Assembly (NCBI RefSeq): GCF_017876165.1
Contig: NZ_JAGINQ010000005.1
Coordinates: 248,001 to 312,000 of the forward strand
Direction: 5' to 3'
Origin: Azospirillum soli
GTDB lineage: Bacteria; Pseudomonadota; Alphaproteobacteria; Azospirillales; Azospirillaceae
Length of the DNA stretch: 64,000 bases
The notes below the pieces were generated by a model. That model was not told the origin of the DNA. It worked only from the letters and a program-made list of their open reading frames with translations, and did not search any database. The first letter of the stretch is position 1. The number at the start of each line of letters is the position of its first letter. A program made the translations under genes and the position numbers. Of the stretch, positions 44,189 through 52,848 are shown one piece after another.

Positions 44189-45361
44189 TTACGCCGTCTC
44201 TTTGAAGAGTTCGCGGCCGATCAGCATACGGCGGATCTCGCTGGTGCCGGCGCCGATCTCATAGAGCTTGGCGTCGCGCAGCAGGCGGCCCGTCGGGTAT
44301 TCGTTGATGTAGCCATTGCCGCCCAGGGTTTGGATGGCTTCCAGCGCCATCCAGGTCGCCTTTTCGGCGGCGAACAGGATCGCGGCGGCCGCGTCCTTGC
44401 GGGTGGTCTCGCCCCGGTCGCAAGCCTTGGCAACGGTGTACACGTACGCCTTGGCGGCGTTCATGATCGTGTACATGTCGGCGATCTTGCCCTGCATCAG
44501 CTGGAACTCGCCGATCGGCTGGCCGAACTGCTTGCGGTCGTGGACGTAGGGGATGACCACGTCCATGCAGGCTTGCATGATGCCCAGCGGCCCGCCGGCC
44601 AGCACCGCGCGCTCATAGTCCAGGCCGGACATCAGCACGTTCACGCCGCGCCCAACGCCGCCGAGGATGTTCTCCTCCGGCACCTCGCAGTCCTCGAACA
44701 CCAGCTCGCCGGTGTTCGAGCCGCGCATGCCCAGTTTGTCCAGCTTCTGCGCGACCGAGAAGCCCTTGAAGCCCTTCTCGACCAGGAAGGCGGTGATGCC
44801 GCGCGGGCCGGCGTTCACGTCGGTCTTGGCGTAGATCACCAGCGTGTCGGCGTCGGGGCCGTTGGTGATCCACATCTTGGTGCCGTTCAGGACGTAACGG
44901 TCGCCCTTCTTCTCGGCGCGCAGCTTCATGGACACCACGTCGGACCCGGCGTTCGGCTCCGACATGGCGAGCGCGCCGATGTGCTCGCCCGAGATCAGCT
45001 TGGGCAGGTAGCGGCGCTTCTGCTCCTCGGTGCCGTTCTTGCGGATCTGGTTGACGCAGAGGTTGGAGTGGGCGCCGTAGCTGAGGCCGACCGAGGCGGA
45101 GGCGCGGGAGATTTCCTCCATCGCCACGACATGCTCCAGATAGCCCATGCCGGCGCCGCCATACTCCTCCTCCACCGTGACGCCGAGCACGCCGAGGTCG
45201 CCCAGCTTGCGCCACAACTCGTTCGGGAACTCGTTGGTCTGGTCGATCTCGGCGGCGCGGGGCGCGATCTGGTCGGCGGCAAAGCCGCGCACCGAATCGC
45301 GCAGCATGTCCGCCGATTCGCCGAGGTCGAAGTTCAGGGTCGGGTACTGGTTGGACAGCAT
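44189..45361 (-). CDS. liuA: Isovaleryl-CoA dehydrogenase
   Basis: About 390 residues. The diagnostic features of IVD are present: catalytic Glu in the interior helix ([15 protein letters not shown]) and Gly in place of the usual C-terminal Glu ([20 protein letters not shown]). FAD motifs are [17 protein letters not shown] and [21 protein letters not shown]. It converts isovaleryl-CoA to 3-methylcrotonyl-CoA. The open frame runs to 45454 through the operator sites, but ATG 45361 has GGGGGGAG upstream and the family N-terminus. The upstream tandem palindromes (45399-45439) are the probable TetR operators. Confidence 0.95.
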   Translation of the reverse strand: MLSNQYPTLNFDLGESADMLRDSVRGFAADQIAPRAAEIDQTNEFPNELWRKLGDLGVLGVTVEEEYGGAGMGYLEHVVAMEEISRASASVGLSYGAHSNLCVNQIRKNGTEEQKRRYLPKLISGEHIGALAMSEPNAGSDVVSMKLRAEKKGDRYVLNGTKMWITNGPDADTLVIYAKTDVNAGPRGITAFLVEKGFKGFSVAQKLDKLGMRGSNTGELVFEDCEVPEENILGGVGRGVNVLMSGLDYERAVLAGGPLGIMQACMDVVIPYVHDRKQFGQPIGEFQLMQGKIADMYTIMNAAKAYVYTVAKACDRGETTRKDAAAAILFAAEKATWMALEAIQTLGGNGYINEYPTGRLLRDAKLYEIGAGTSEIRRMLIGRELFKETA

Positions 45362-45398
45362 GGTGTGGGCGCTCCCCCCGGTGATGTTTTTCTTTGTT

Positions 45399-45439
45399 CC
45401 ATACGGCAGCGTATGGCCGGGCCATACGGTAGCGTATGG
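45399..45439. promoter_or_regulatory. Two tandem palindromes CCATACG-N4-CGTATGG, operator pair of liuA
   Basis: Site 1 is 45399-45416 and site 2 is 45422-45439, each with perfect 7-bp arms and spacers GCAG and GTAG; the sites are separated by five bases. They lie 38 and 61 bases upstream of the liuA start. A near-identical palindrome is at 62664-62681, just before the TetR gene. TetR-type control is inferred. Confidence 0.75.
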
Positions 45440-45485
45440 GGCTGGGTATGGCAAGCCCCGGAGCCGGTCGAAAGCTCCTGTGTTC

Positions 45486-45576
45486 GGCCCCCACCCTAAC
45501 CCTCCCCCATCTTCGACGGGGGAGGGGATTTAGGGCTCCTTCCCCCGCGAAGTGGGGGAAGGTTGGGATGGGGGCC
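45486..45576. repeat. Two-hairpin dispersed repeat, family B
   Basis: Outer arms GGCCCCCACCCTAACC... (45486-45508) and ...GGTTGGGATGGGGGCC (45554-45576) match with three mismatches over 23 bases. Two inner hairpins, around CCCCCATCTTCGACGGGGG and CCCCCGCGAAGTGGGGG, fill the middle. A close copy is at 48384-48479. It lies between the aldehyde dehydrogenase and liuA genes. Confidence 0.8.
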
Positions 45577-45588
45577 GGGCTACCGGAC

Positions 45589-47082
45589 TTACTTCATGTT
45601 GATGATGATCGTCTTCTTGTGGGTGAAGTGTTCCAGCATGGCCTCCAGCGTGGCTTCCTTGCCGAGGCCGGAGGACTTGACGCCGCCGTAGCTCAGGTTC
45701 GGCTGCACGACGAGGTTCTGGTTCACCTGCACGAAGCCCGCCTCCAGACGGGTCACCGCGTCCATCGCCAGCTTCAGGTCGCGGGTCCAGATGGTGGCGG
45801 CGAGGCCGTATTCAGTGTCGTTGGCCTGCGCGATCACCTCTTCATAGTCGGTCCAGCGGATGACGCAGCAGACCGGGCCAAAGATTTCCTCCTGCGCGAT
45901 GCGGTCGCTGTTCTTCACGCCGGTGAAGATGTGCGGCTGCACGTACAGGCCCTTGGTCAGCTTCGGATCGACCGGCATGGCCGAGCAGACATGCGCGGTT
46001 GCCCCGCCTTCCTTGCCGATGGCGATGTAGGACTGCACGCGGTCCATCTGCTGCGGCGACACGATGGTGCCGATGTCGGTCGTCTCGTCGAGAGGGTCGC
46101 CCATCTTCATGGCGTTGACCTTCTCCTTCAGCTTCTCGACGAACACGTCGTGGATGCTGTCGTGGACGAAGATGCGCGACGCGGCGGTGCAGCTCTGGCC
46201 CTGGCGGGTGAAGCGCATGCCGGCGATAGCGCCCGCGATGGCCTGCTCGATGTCGGCGTCGCCGCAGACGATCATCGGGCTCTTGCCGCCCAGTTCCAGC
46301 GTCACCGGAATCAGCTTGTCGGCGGCGGTCTTGGAAACGATCTTGCCGGTCTCGACCGAGCCGGTGAAGGTCACTTTGTGCACGTCCTTGTGCGCGACCA
46401 GCGGCGCGCCGCACTCCGGACCGAAGCCGGAGAGGATGTTCACGACGCCGGCCGGGATGACCGTGTTGATGAGTTCGACAACGCGCAGCACGGCGAGCGG
46501 CGCCTCTTCCGCCGACTTCACCACCACCGCGTTGCCGGCGACCATGGCCGGGGCGATCTTCAGCGCCATCAGCAGCAGCGGCACGTTCCACGGGATGATC
46601 GCGCCGACGACGCCGATCGGCTCGCGCACGGTCATGGTGATCATGTTGGGGTTGAAGGGCACGGTCTCGCCCTTCAGCTCCGGCGCCAGACCGCCGAAGA
46701 AGACGAACGCGTCGGACAGGACGCCGGCCTCAACGCGCGACTCGGTGCGCAGCGCCTTGCCGGTTTCCAGCGCGATCAGCTTGGCGATCTCTTCCTTGTG
46801 GGCGTCGAGGATGCGCCCGCACTCGGCCACCAGCTTGCCGCGCTCGCGCGCCGGGCGCTTGGCCCACTCCTTCTGGGCGGCCTTCGCGGCGGCGACGGCG
46901 GCGTCCACGTCGACGGCCTCGCCGTAGGCGGCCTCGGCGACGGTCTCGCCGGTGGCCGGGTTGACGACGGGGAAGGTCTTGCCCGACGCGGCCGGACGGA
47001 ACTCACCCCCGATGAAGTGCTTGCCCGACAGCTCCTTGGCGAGCGCGAAGGGGTCGAGCTGGAGGTCGGTGGAGGCGCTCAT
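45589..47082 (-). CDS. NAD(P)-dependent aldehyde dehydrogenase
   Basis: A 497-residue class-3-fold aldehyde dehydrogenase. Catalytic Cys lies in RFTRQGQSCTAASRIFVHD, general base Glu in VTLELGGKSPMIV, and the nucleotide motif in FTGSVETGKIV. Substrate is not obvious: it resembles phenylacetaldehyde and betaine-aldehyde enzymes, not methylmalonate-semialdehyde dehydrogenase, which lacks the EGG-type Glu. With a PaaK-like ligase next in the same block, an aromatic or aliphatic aldehyde-to-acid step feeding CoA activation is plausible. Confidence 0.88.
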   Translation of the reverse strand: MSASTDLQLDPFALAKELSGKHFIGGEFRPAASGKTFPVVNPATGETVAEAAYGEAVDVDAAVAAAKAAQKEWAKRPARERGKLVAECGRILDAHKEEIAKLIALETGKALRTESRVEAGVLSDAFVFFGGLAPELKGETVPFNPNMITMTVREPIGVVGAIIPWNVPLLLMALKIAPAMVAGNAVVVKSAEEAPLAVLRVVELINTVIPAGVVNILSGFGPECGAPLVAHKDVHKVTFTGSVETGKIVSKTAADKLIPVTLELGGKSPMIVCGDADIEQAIAGAIAGMRFTRQGQSCTAASRIFVHDSIHDVFVEKLKEKVNAMKMGDPLDETTDIGTIVSPQQMDRVQSYIAIGKEGGATAHVCSAMPVDPKLTKGLYVQPHIFTGVKNSDRIAQEEIFGPVCCVIRWTDYEEVIAQANDTEYGLAATIWTRDLKLAMDAVTRLEAGFVQVNQNLVVQPNLSYGGVKSSGLGKEATLEAMLEHFTHKKTIIINMK

Positions 47083-47116
47083 GACTTACGGTCCTTATGC
47101 TTTCTTGGCGGTGGGC

Positions 47117-48346
47117 TTAGCTGCGGGCGTCTTCGATGACTTTGCCGTCGTTGGGCAGGCTGCCGGGGGCGACGAACTCCACGGTGCCTTTGAGCTTGGT
47201 GACCGCCGCGAGGGTCTCCCGGACGGCGGCGGCCAAGGCCTCGCCGCTTTCGCCCGACTCGCAACGCAGCGTCATGGTGTCGCTGGCGTCCTCGCGGCCG
47301 ACGATCAGGCGGGCCTTGGCGATCTGCGGGTGACGGCGGACCACCTCGGCAACCTGCTGCGGGTGGACGAACATGCCCTTGATCTTGGTGGTCTGGTCGG
47401 CGCGGCCCATCCAGCCCTTCAGGCGCATGTTGGTGCGCCCGCAGGGGCTCTGGCCCGGCAGGACGGCGGACAGGTCGCCGGTGGCGAAGCGGACCAGCGG
47501 GTAGGCCTTGTTGAAGATGGTCACAACCACTTCGCCGACCTCGCCCTCCGGGACCGGGTCGCCGGTGCCGGGGCGCACAATCTCGATGATGGCGCCCTCG
47601 TCCACCACGAGGCCGGCGCGGGCCTCCGTCTCGTACGCGACGATGCCCAGGTCGGCGGTGCCGTAGCTCTGGTACACGTTGATGCCGCGCCCATCGTAGA
47701 AGGCGCGGGCGTCGGGCAGGAACGGACCGCCGGTGACGTGGCCGACCTTGATGGAGGAGAGGTCGAGGCCCAACTCGTCGGCCTTCTCCACGATGATCTT
47801 CAGGAAGTCCGGCGTGCCGACGTAGGCCTTCGGCTTCAGGTGGGCGGCGACCTGGGCCTGCATCTCCGTGTTGCCGACGCCGGCCGGAATGACCGCGCAG
47901 GCGAGCGCGTGCGCCCCCGTCTCGAACATCGAGCCGGCGGGGGTCAGGTGGTAGGAGAAGCAGTTCTGCACGAGGTCGCCGGTGCGGATGCCAGACGCGA
48001 ACAGGGCGCGGGCGGTGCGCCAGGGATCGGTGCCGTGCGGTTCCGGATCGTGAATCGGGCCGGGCGAGGCGAAGACGCGAGCCAGCTGGCCGATGGCGAC
48101 GGTGGTCAGGCCGCCGAACGGCGGCGCGTCCTTCTGAAGCGCGATCAGGTCCGACTTGCGGGTGACTGGCAGGCGGGCGAGCGCCGCGCGGTCGCGGACG
48201 GAGGCCGGATCCACGTCGGCCAGCAGGCGGCTGAAGTAGGGGGCGTGCGCCTTGGCGTGCGCGATCTGCGCGGGAAGCGCCGCGAACAGCTCCGCCTCGC
48301 GCTGGTCGGCGGAGCGGGTTTCCAGAGAGTCGTAGAAGTCAGCCAC
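47117..48346 (-). CDS. Phenylacetate-CoA ligase-like AMP-binding protein
   Basis: A 409-residue adenylate-forming enzyme of the PaaK family. It has the PaaK N-terminal (RLPVTRKSDLIALQK) but the usual glycine-rich loop is represented by VFASPGPIHDPEPHGTD. The rest shows YQSYGTADLGIVAYE, VRFATGDLSAVLPG and the C-terminal RADQTTKIKGMFVHPQQV. It would form a CoA thioester of an aromatic or related acid, substrate unknown. It follows LivF and precedes the aldehyde dehydrogenase in the block. A family-B repeat separates it from LivF. Confidence 0.85.
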   Translation of the reverse strand: MADFYDSLETRSADQREAELFAALPAQIAHAKAHAPYFSRLLADVDPASVRDRAALARLPVTRKSDLIALQKDAPPFGGLTTVAIGQLARVFASPGPIHDPEPHGTDPWRTARALFASGIRTGDLVQNCFSYHLTPAGSMFETGAHALACAVIPAGVGNTEMQAQVAAHLKPKAYVGTPDFLKIIVEKADELGLDLSSIKVGHVTGGPFLPDARAFYDGRGINVYQSYGTADLGIVAYETEARAGLVVDEGAIIEIVRPGTGDPVPEGEVGEVVVTIFNKAYPLVRFATGDLSAVLPGQSPCGRTNMRLKGWMGRADQTTKIKGMFVHPQQVAEVVRRHPQIAKARLIVGREDASDTMTLRCESGESGEALAAAVRETLAAVTKLKGTVEFVAPGSLPNDGKVIEDARS

Positions 48347-48383
48347 CGATGCCTCCCGGCCATTTCTGATTGGGTGCTGCCGT

Positions 48384-48479
48384 GGGCCCCCACCCTAACC
48401 CTCCCCCAGCTGCGTACGGGGGAGGGAACTTAAGGCCCCTTCCCCCGCCGAAGGTGAGGGACGGTCGGGATGGGGGCCC
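48384..48479. repeat. Two-hairpin dispersed repeat, family B
   Basis: Second copy of the element at 45486-45576: outer arms GGGCCCCCACCCTAACC... (48384-48407) and ...GGTCGGGATGGGGGCCC (48453-48479), with two inner CCCCC/GGGGG-type hairpins. It sits between the PaaK-like gene and livF. Confidence 0.8.
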
Positions 48480-48495
48480 AGCGCGACCGCTTTGC

Positions 48496-49338
48496 TCAAA
48501 TCCAGCGCTTGCGGCGCTTGAAGCTCTTGAGGTTCTTGAAGCTCTTGCGCTCCTCGTTGCCGCCGCCGAGGTAGAATTCCTTCACGTCCTCGTTGTTGCG
48601 CAACTCCTCCGCCGTGCCGTCCAGCACGACCTTGCCGTTCTCCATGATGTAGCCGCGCGTCGCGGCCTGGAGCGCCATGCGGGCATTCTGTTCGACCAGG
48701 AGGATGGTGACGCCGAGATCCTTGTTGATCTGGCGGATGATGCTGAACACCTCCTTCACCATCAGCGGCGACAGGCCCATGGAGGGCTCGTCCATCAGGA
48801 TCAGCTTCGGGCGGGCCATCATGGCACGGCCGATGGCGAGCATCTGCTGCTCGCCGCCCGACAGGTATCCGGCGAGGCCGGTGCGTTCCTTCAGGCGCGG
48901 GAAATAGTGGTAGACCATGTCGATGTCGTCCTTCACGCCGCCGTCGCGGCGGGTGAAGGCGCCAAGGCGCAGGTTTTCCTGGCAGGTCATGTCGCCGATG
49001 ATGCGGCGGCCTTCCATCACCTGGAAGATGCCCCGGCGGACGATCTGGTCGGGGTCGATGCCGTTGATACGCTGGCCCCCGAAGGTGATGTCCCCGCGCG
49101 TGACCTCGCCGTCCTCGGTCTTGAGGAGGCCGGAAATGGCCTTCAGCGTCGTGGACTTGCCGGCGCCGTTGGCGCCGAGGAGAGCGACGATCTCACCCTC
49201 CGGCACCTCCAGGCTGAGGCCGCGGAGCACCAGGATGACGTCGTTGTAGACGACCTCGATGTTGTTGACGGACAGCAGCGGCGCTTTGGCCGTGGTGGGA
49301 GTCGGCGCGGGGGCTACAGCCGTGTCGGCGTTCATCAT
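48496..49338 (-). CDS. livF: Branched-chain-type ABC transporter ATP-binding protein LivF
   Basis: A 280-residue LivF-type ATPase. Walker A GANGAGKSTT, signature LSGGEQQMLAIGRAMM, Walker B LILMDEPSMGLSP. It is the second of two ATPases of the importer; the other is LivG at 54780. The C-terminus has an unusual basic tail ERKSFKNLKSFKRRKRWI, encoded by an 18-base periodic stretch with the 13-mer cttgaagctcttg at 48517-48529 and 48535-48547. The N-terminal 20 residues form an Ala/Pro/Thr-rich extension. The frame starts ATGATG, so M1 (49338) or M2 (49335) is the start. Confidence 0.92.
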   Translation of the reverse strand: MMNADTAVAPAPTPTTAKAPLLSVNNIEVVYNDVILVLRGLSLEVPEGEIVALLGANGAGKSTTLKAISGLLKTEDGEVTRGDITFGGQRINGIDPDQIVRRGIFQVMEGRRIIGDMTCQENLRLGAFTRRDGGVKDDIDMVYHYFPRLKERTGLAGYLSGGEQQMLAIGRAMMARPKLILMDEPSMGLSPLMVKEVFSIIRQINKDLGVTILLVEQNARMALQAATRGYIMENGKVVLDGTAEELRNNEDVKEFYLGGGNEERKSFKNLKSFKRRKRWI

Positions 49339-49368
49339 GCGGCACCTGATGCGAAGAGAAGCAGGGAG

Positions 49369-49402
49369 CCCCCTCCCCCGCCCTTGCGGGCCGGGGAGGG
49401 GT
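49369..49402 (-). terminator. GC-rich hairpin between the binding-protein and livF genes
   Basis: CCCCTCCCCCGCCC pairs with GGGCCGGGGAGGGG around a TTGC loop, 11 bases after the binding-protein stop. There is no T-tract, so it could lower readthrough to livF or protect the upstream message, as seen for binding-protein genes that need high expression. Confidence 0.45.
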
Positions 49403-49413
49403 CGTTCCGCTGG

Positions 49414-50694
49414 TTACCAGCCCAGCCACTCCGGCTTGCGCGGGACGTCGATGGTGGCGATCTTCTCAAGCTTGATCGCACCGCCCTTCACCAGCTCCTC
49501 GACCGAGCCGCCGGTGTCGCCCTTCACGTTGGCGCGGTAGACGTTGACCTTGTCCATGCCGCGGTGGTCGCTGTCGGTCCAGGTGGACGGCACGCAGACG
49601 CCCTCAAGCCCGGCCGGAACCCAGTCCTTCTTCTGGTACATGCCCTTGCGGATGTTCGGACCAGTCACACCGCCGTTCGCCTTCGCCCAGTCCATCGCCT
49701 CCTTCATGTAGTAGGCGGAGCAGATGCCGGAGATGTAGTGCACCGGACGGTAGGCGGTGCCGGCCGCGTCGGAGATCTTGGAGATTTCCTTGACGACCTT
49801 CATGCCCGGCGCGTCGTCGCCCCAAATGGTCGCGGTGCGGACCGGGAAGATGACGCCGTTGGCGGCCGTGCCGGCGGCCTTGGCGGCGTTCTCGTCCATG
49901 CCCCAGACGTTGCCCATGAACTGGACCTGCGCGCCGACCGTCTGGCAGGCCTTCAGGACCGAGATGTTCGAACCGGCCGTGTTGCCGAGATAGGCGTAGT
50001 TGACCCCCGCCTCCTTCAGCGTCAGGCACTGGGCGGTGTAGTCGCCCGGCGTCAGCGCGAACTGGACCGCCGGCAGCACGTCGAAGCCCAGCTCCTTGGC
50101 GAGCGCCTCGCCGGCCTCCTTCGGAGCGTTCGGATAGGGGTGGTTGGCGCCCATGTGGACGTACTTCGGCTTGCCCGAGCCGCCCTTCTTCTTCCAGTCC
50201 TCGGCCGCCCAGATCAGCATGGCGCGCAGGCCGTCCGAATAGGACGGGCCGTAGAAGAAGTTGTACGGCGACGGCTTGGAACCGTGCGTGCCCTTGCCCG
50301 ACGGGTCGGTCAGATGGCCCGAGTAGGAACCGGAGAAGAACGGGATCTCGTCCTTGCCGACGAAGCCGGTCAGCGCTTCGGTGTCGGCGGTGCCCCAGCC
50401 CTGGATGGCCGCGACCTTGCCGCTGCCCGACGACCACTTCTTGTACTGGCTGATGGCGCGCGGCGCCTGATAGCCGTAGTCCACGGTCTCGACGGCCATC
50501 TGGGTGCCGCCCACGCCGCCGTTCTTGTTGATGTAGGCAAGCGCGTCCGCCACGCCCTGGGCGAAGGGCACGCCCACGTCGGACGTCGCGCCCGACTGGT
50601 CGGCGAGGTGGCCGACCGGGATCTGCTGGGCGACAGCGGCGCCGGTGCCCAGCGTGAGCGCGACGGTGGCGAACAACACGGTCTTCAAGTTCAT
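49414..50694 (-). CDS. ABC transporter periplasmic substrate-binding protein (Liv/aromatic-acid type)
   Basis: About 426 residues, first reading a clear Sec signal: MNLKTVLFATVALTLGTGAAVAQ, cleaved near residue 22. The mature part belongs to the Leu/Ile/Val-type family (IPVGHLADQSGATSDVGVPFAQGVADALAYINKNGGVGG). It binds the ligand and delivers it to LivHM. The ligand may be an aromatic or organic acid instead of an amino acid, judged by the CoA ligases in the operon. The open frame extends to 50817, but ATG 50694 follows AAGGGAG and begins the signal peptide. Confidence 0.9.
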   Translation of the reverse strand: MNLKTVLFATVALTLGTGAAVAQQIPVGHLADQSGATSDVGVPFAQGVADALAYINKNGGVGGTQMAVETVDYGYQAPRAISQYKKWSSGSGKVAAIQGWGTADTEALTGFVGKDEIPFFSGSYSGHLTDPSGKGTHGSKPSPYNFFYGPSYSDGLRAMLIWAAEDWKKKGGSGKPKYVHMGANHPYPNAPKEAGEALAKELGFDVLPAVQFALTPGDYTAQCLTLKEAGVNYAYLGNTAGSNISVLKACQTVGAQVQFMGNVWGMDENAAKAAGTAANGVIFPVRTATIWGDDAPGMKVVKEISKISDAAGTAYRPVHYISGICSAYYMKEAMDWAKANGGVTGPNIRKGMYQKKDWVPAGLEGVCVPSTWTDSDHRGMDKVNVYRANVKGDTGGSVEELVKGGAIKLEKIATIDVPRKPEWLGW

Positions 50695-50770
50695 AGTGCG
50701 TTTCTCCCTTGTTATGTTTTTCGGATTCCGGCGGGGGCCGGTCCCAGCGTGAAGCTTTTCTGCCCTTTTC

Positions 50771-50800
50771 CCGTCATCCCCGCCTTCGCGGGGATGACGG
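50771..50800. repeat. Dispersed palindrome CCGTCATCCCCGC-N4-GCGGGGATGACGG
   Basis: Perfect 13-bp arms (50771-50783 and 50788-50800) around CTTC. The core is one of the most common repetitive palindromes of proteobacterial genomes. It lies between livM and the binding-protein gene, where a transcribed hairpin can alter mRNA stability. Confidence 0.85.
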
Positions 50801-50824
50801 TGGAAGGATGGTTTCACAGAACGG

Positions 50825-51898
50825 TCAGTGCGAGAAGGGGTAGAGCTTCCAGTAGGCCTTGATCTGCTTCCAGCGGTGGGCCAGCCCGTCCGGCTCGAAC
50901 ACCAGGAAGAGGATGATGACCAGGCCGATCGCCATCTCGCGCAGGAAGGCGATGGCCTCCTTCAGGTTCAGCGCGGTGTCGATGGCCGTCCCGGCGAGGC
51001 TGTTGGTGAGCGCCTGCATCACTTCCGGCAGCAGAACCATGAAGGCCGTGCCCATCAGCGAGCCCATGATCGACCCCAGCCCGCCGATGATGATCATGCC
51101 GAGGAACTGGATCGAGAAGAGGATCGTGAAGCCCTCCACCGACACGAACTGGAGATAGTGGGCGTAGAGCGCGCCGCCGATGCCCGCGTAGAAGGCGGAG
51201 ATGCCGAAGGACATCGTGCGGTACTTGGTCAGGTTGATGCCCATGATCTCGGCGGAGAGATAATGGTCACGCACCGCGACCAGCGCGCGCCCGTCGCGCG
51301 AGCGCATCAGGTTGGTCGCCAGGATATACATGACGACCATGTAAACCAGCACGACGTAGAAGAAGCGCTCGTCCGTGTCGAAGGCGAAGCCGAACAGGCT
51401 GAACGGCTCGGCGATGGTGCCAGCGACGCCGCCGGTGAACCAGTCGGCGCGGCCGAAGAAGTCCTGGAGGATGTACTGCGCCGCCAGCGTGGCGATGGCG
51501 AGATAGAGGCCCTTCAGGCGCGCCGCCGGCAGGCCGAAGATCATGCCGACCGCCGTGGTCATCACGCCGGCCAGCGGGATGGCGAGCGCCACCGGAATGC
51601 CGAAGCTGTTCGACAGCCAGGCCGAGGAGAAGGCGCCGAAGCCGAAGAAAGCCGCGTGGCCGATGGAGATCTGGCCGGTGAAGCCGACCAGGATGTTCAG
51701 GCCCAGCGCCGCGATGCCCAGGTAGCCGATCTGAATGCACAGGTTCAGCCAGTAGCGGTCCATGAAGGCCGGGCAGACCAGCAGGATCAGGATGCCGAGG
51801 ATCGCGAAGTTGCGGCTGGTGACCGTCGGGAAGATGGTCGTGTCGCGGCCGTAGGTGGTTTTGAAGTCGCCGCAGGGGATGAGACTGATGTTCGCCAT
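50825..51898 (-). CDS. livM: Branched-chain-type ABC transporter permease LivM
   Basis: A 357-residue inner-membrane permease with about nine hydrophobic helices from residue 30. LivM signature blocks are AALGLNILVGFTGQISIGHAAFFGFGAF and FVSVEGFTILFSIQFLGMIIIGGLGSIMGSLMG. It pairs with LivH. Transcription runs livH to livM, gap of 12 bases. An N-terminal cytosolic extension of about 25 residues precedes the first helix. Confidence 0.93.
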   Translation of the reverse strand: MANISLIPCGDFKTTYGRDTTIFPTVTSRNFAILGILILLVCPAFMDRYWLNLCIQIGYLGIAALGLNILVGFTGQISIGHAAFFGFGAFSSAWLSNSFGIPVALAIPLAGVMTTAVGMIFGLPAARLKGLYLAIATLAAQYILQDFFGRADWFTGGVAGTIAEPFSLFGFAFDTDERFFYVVLVYMVVMYILATNLMRSRDGRALVAVRDHYLSAEIMGINLTKYRTMSFGISAFYAGIGGALYAHYLQFVSVEGFTILFSIQFLGMIIIGGLGSIMGSLMGTAFMVLLPEVMQALTNSLAGTAIDTALNLKEAIAFLREMAIGLVIILFLVFEPDGLAHRWKQIKAYWKLYPFSH

Positions 51899-51910
51899 GT
51901 CGGCCGCTCC

Positions 51911-52798
51911 TTACACGCGCTCGATGTCTTTGGTGCCGAACAGGCCGTACGGCTTGAACATCAGGATGATGATCAGGACGTAGAAGGGGGCGATCTCGTA
52001 CATGTTGCCCCAGTTCAGCCACTGGCTGTCCACGTAGTGGGCGAAGTTCTCCAGCAGGCCGACGATCAGGCCGCCCAGCACCGCGCCGATGACGCTGTCC
52101 AGACCGCCGAGGATCACCGCCGGGAAGACCTTGATGCCGAAGAAGGACAGGGCCGAGGAGACGCCGTTGACGACGCCGACCACGACACCCGCCACCGCCG
52201 ACACCATGGCGGAGATGGCCCAGCTCATGGCGAACATCTGGCGGACGGAGATGCCCAGCGACTGCGCCACCTGCTGGTCGAAGGCGGTGGCGCGCATGGC
52301 AAGGCCGAGGCGCGAGTATTTGAAGAACCAGCCGAAGCCCGCCATGATCAGCAGCGAGATCGCGAGGCTGACCACGTACACCGTCTGCACCTCCAACCCG
52401 AAGACGTTCATGGTCTGGGTGGCGAAGATCTGCGGGAAGGGCTTGGCGAAGACGCCGAACATCCACTTCATCAGCGCCTGGAAGAAGATCGACAGGCCGA
52501 TGGTGACCATGATGACGGAGATGATCGGCTCACCGATCATCGGCCGCAGCACGACGACTTGTAGAATGACGCCGAACGCCATCATGAAGGCGAGCGTGAT
52601 CGGGAACCCGATCCAGAACGGCAGCTGCCACGAGGTCAGCAGCCACCAGCAGGCCCAGGCGCCGATCAGCAGGAACTCGCCCTGGGCAAAGTTCACGATG
52701 CGGCTGGCCTTGTAGATGAGCACAAACGACATCGCCACGACGCCGTACAGCGCGCCGACGATCAGGCCGTTCACGAGAAGCTGGAAGAGCAAGGTCAT
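51911..52798 (-). CDS. livH: Branched-chain-type ABC transporter permease LivH
   Basis: A 295-residue inner-membrane permease of the LivH family with seven or eight helices. Typical sequence: LLVNGLIVGALYGVVAMSFVLIYKASRIVNFAQGEFLLIGAW, MRATAFDQQVAQSLGISVRQMFAMSWAISAMVSAVAGV and FPAVILGGLDSVIGAVLGGLIVGLLEN. It forms the channel with LivM. It is 50 bases downstream of the acyl-CoA ligase gene. Confidence 0.93.
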   Translation of the reverse strand: MTLLFQLLVNGLIVGALYGVVAMSFVLIYKASRIVNFAQGEFLLIGAWACWWLLTSWQLPFWIGFPITLAFMMAFGVILQVVVLRPMIGEPIISVIMVTIGLSIFFQALMKWMFGVFAKPFPQIFATQTMNVFGLEVQTVYVVSLAISLLIMAGFGWFFKYSRLGLAMRATAFDQQVAQSLGISVRQMFAMSWAISAMVSAVAGVVVGVVNGVSSALSFFGIKVFPAVILGGLDSVIGAVLGGLIVGLLENFAHYVDSQWLNWGNMYEIAPFYVLIIILMFKPYGLFGTKDIERV

Positions 52799-52848
52799 GG
52801 GCGTTCGCCTCCCCGGCGCGCGAAATTCTTATCGTTCATCGTCGCCCC

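Noticed and set aside
50828..52564. A 578-residue plus-strand open frame across livM and livH
   Set aside because: Highly charged, repetitive Asp/His/Arg sequence opposite well-defined permeases; a shadow frame.
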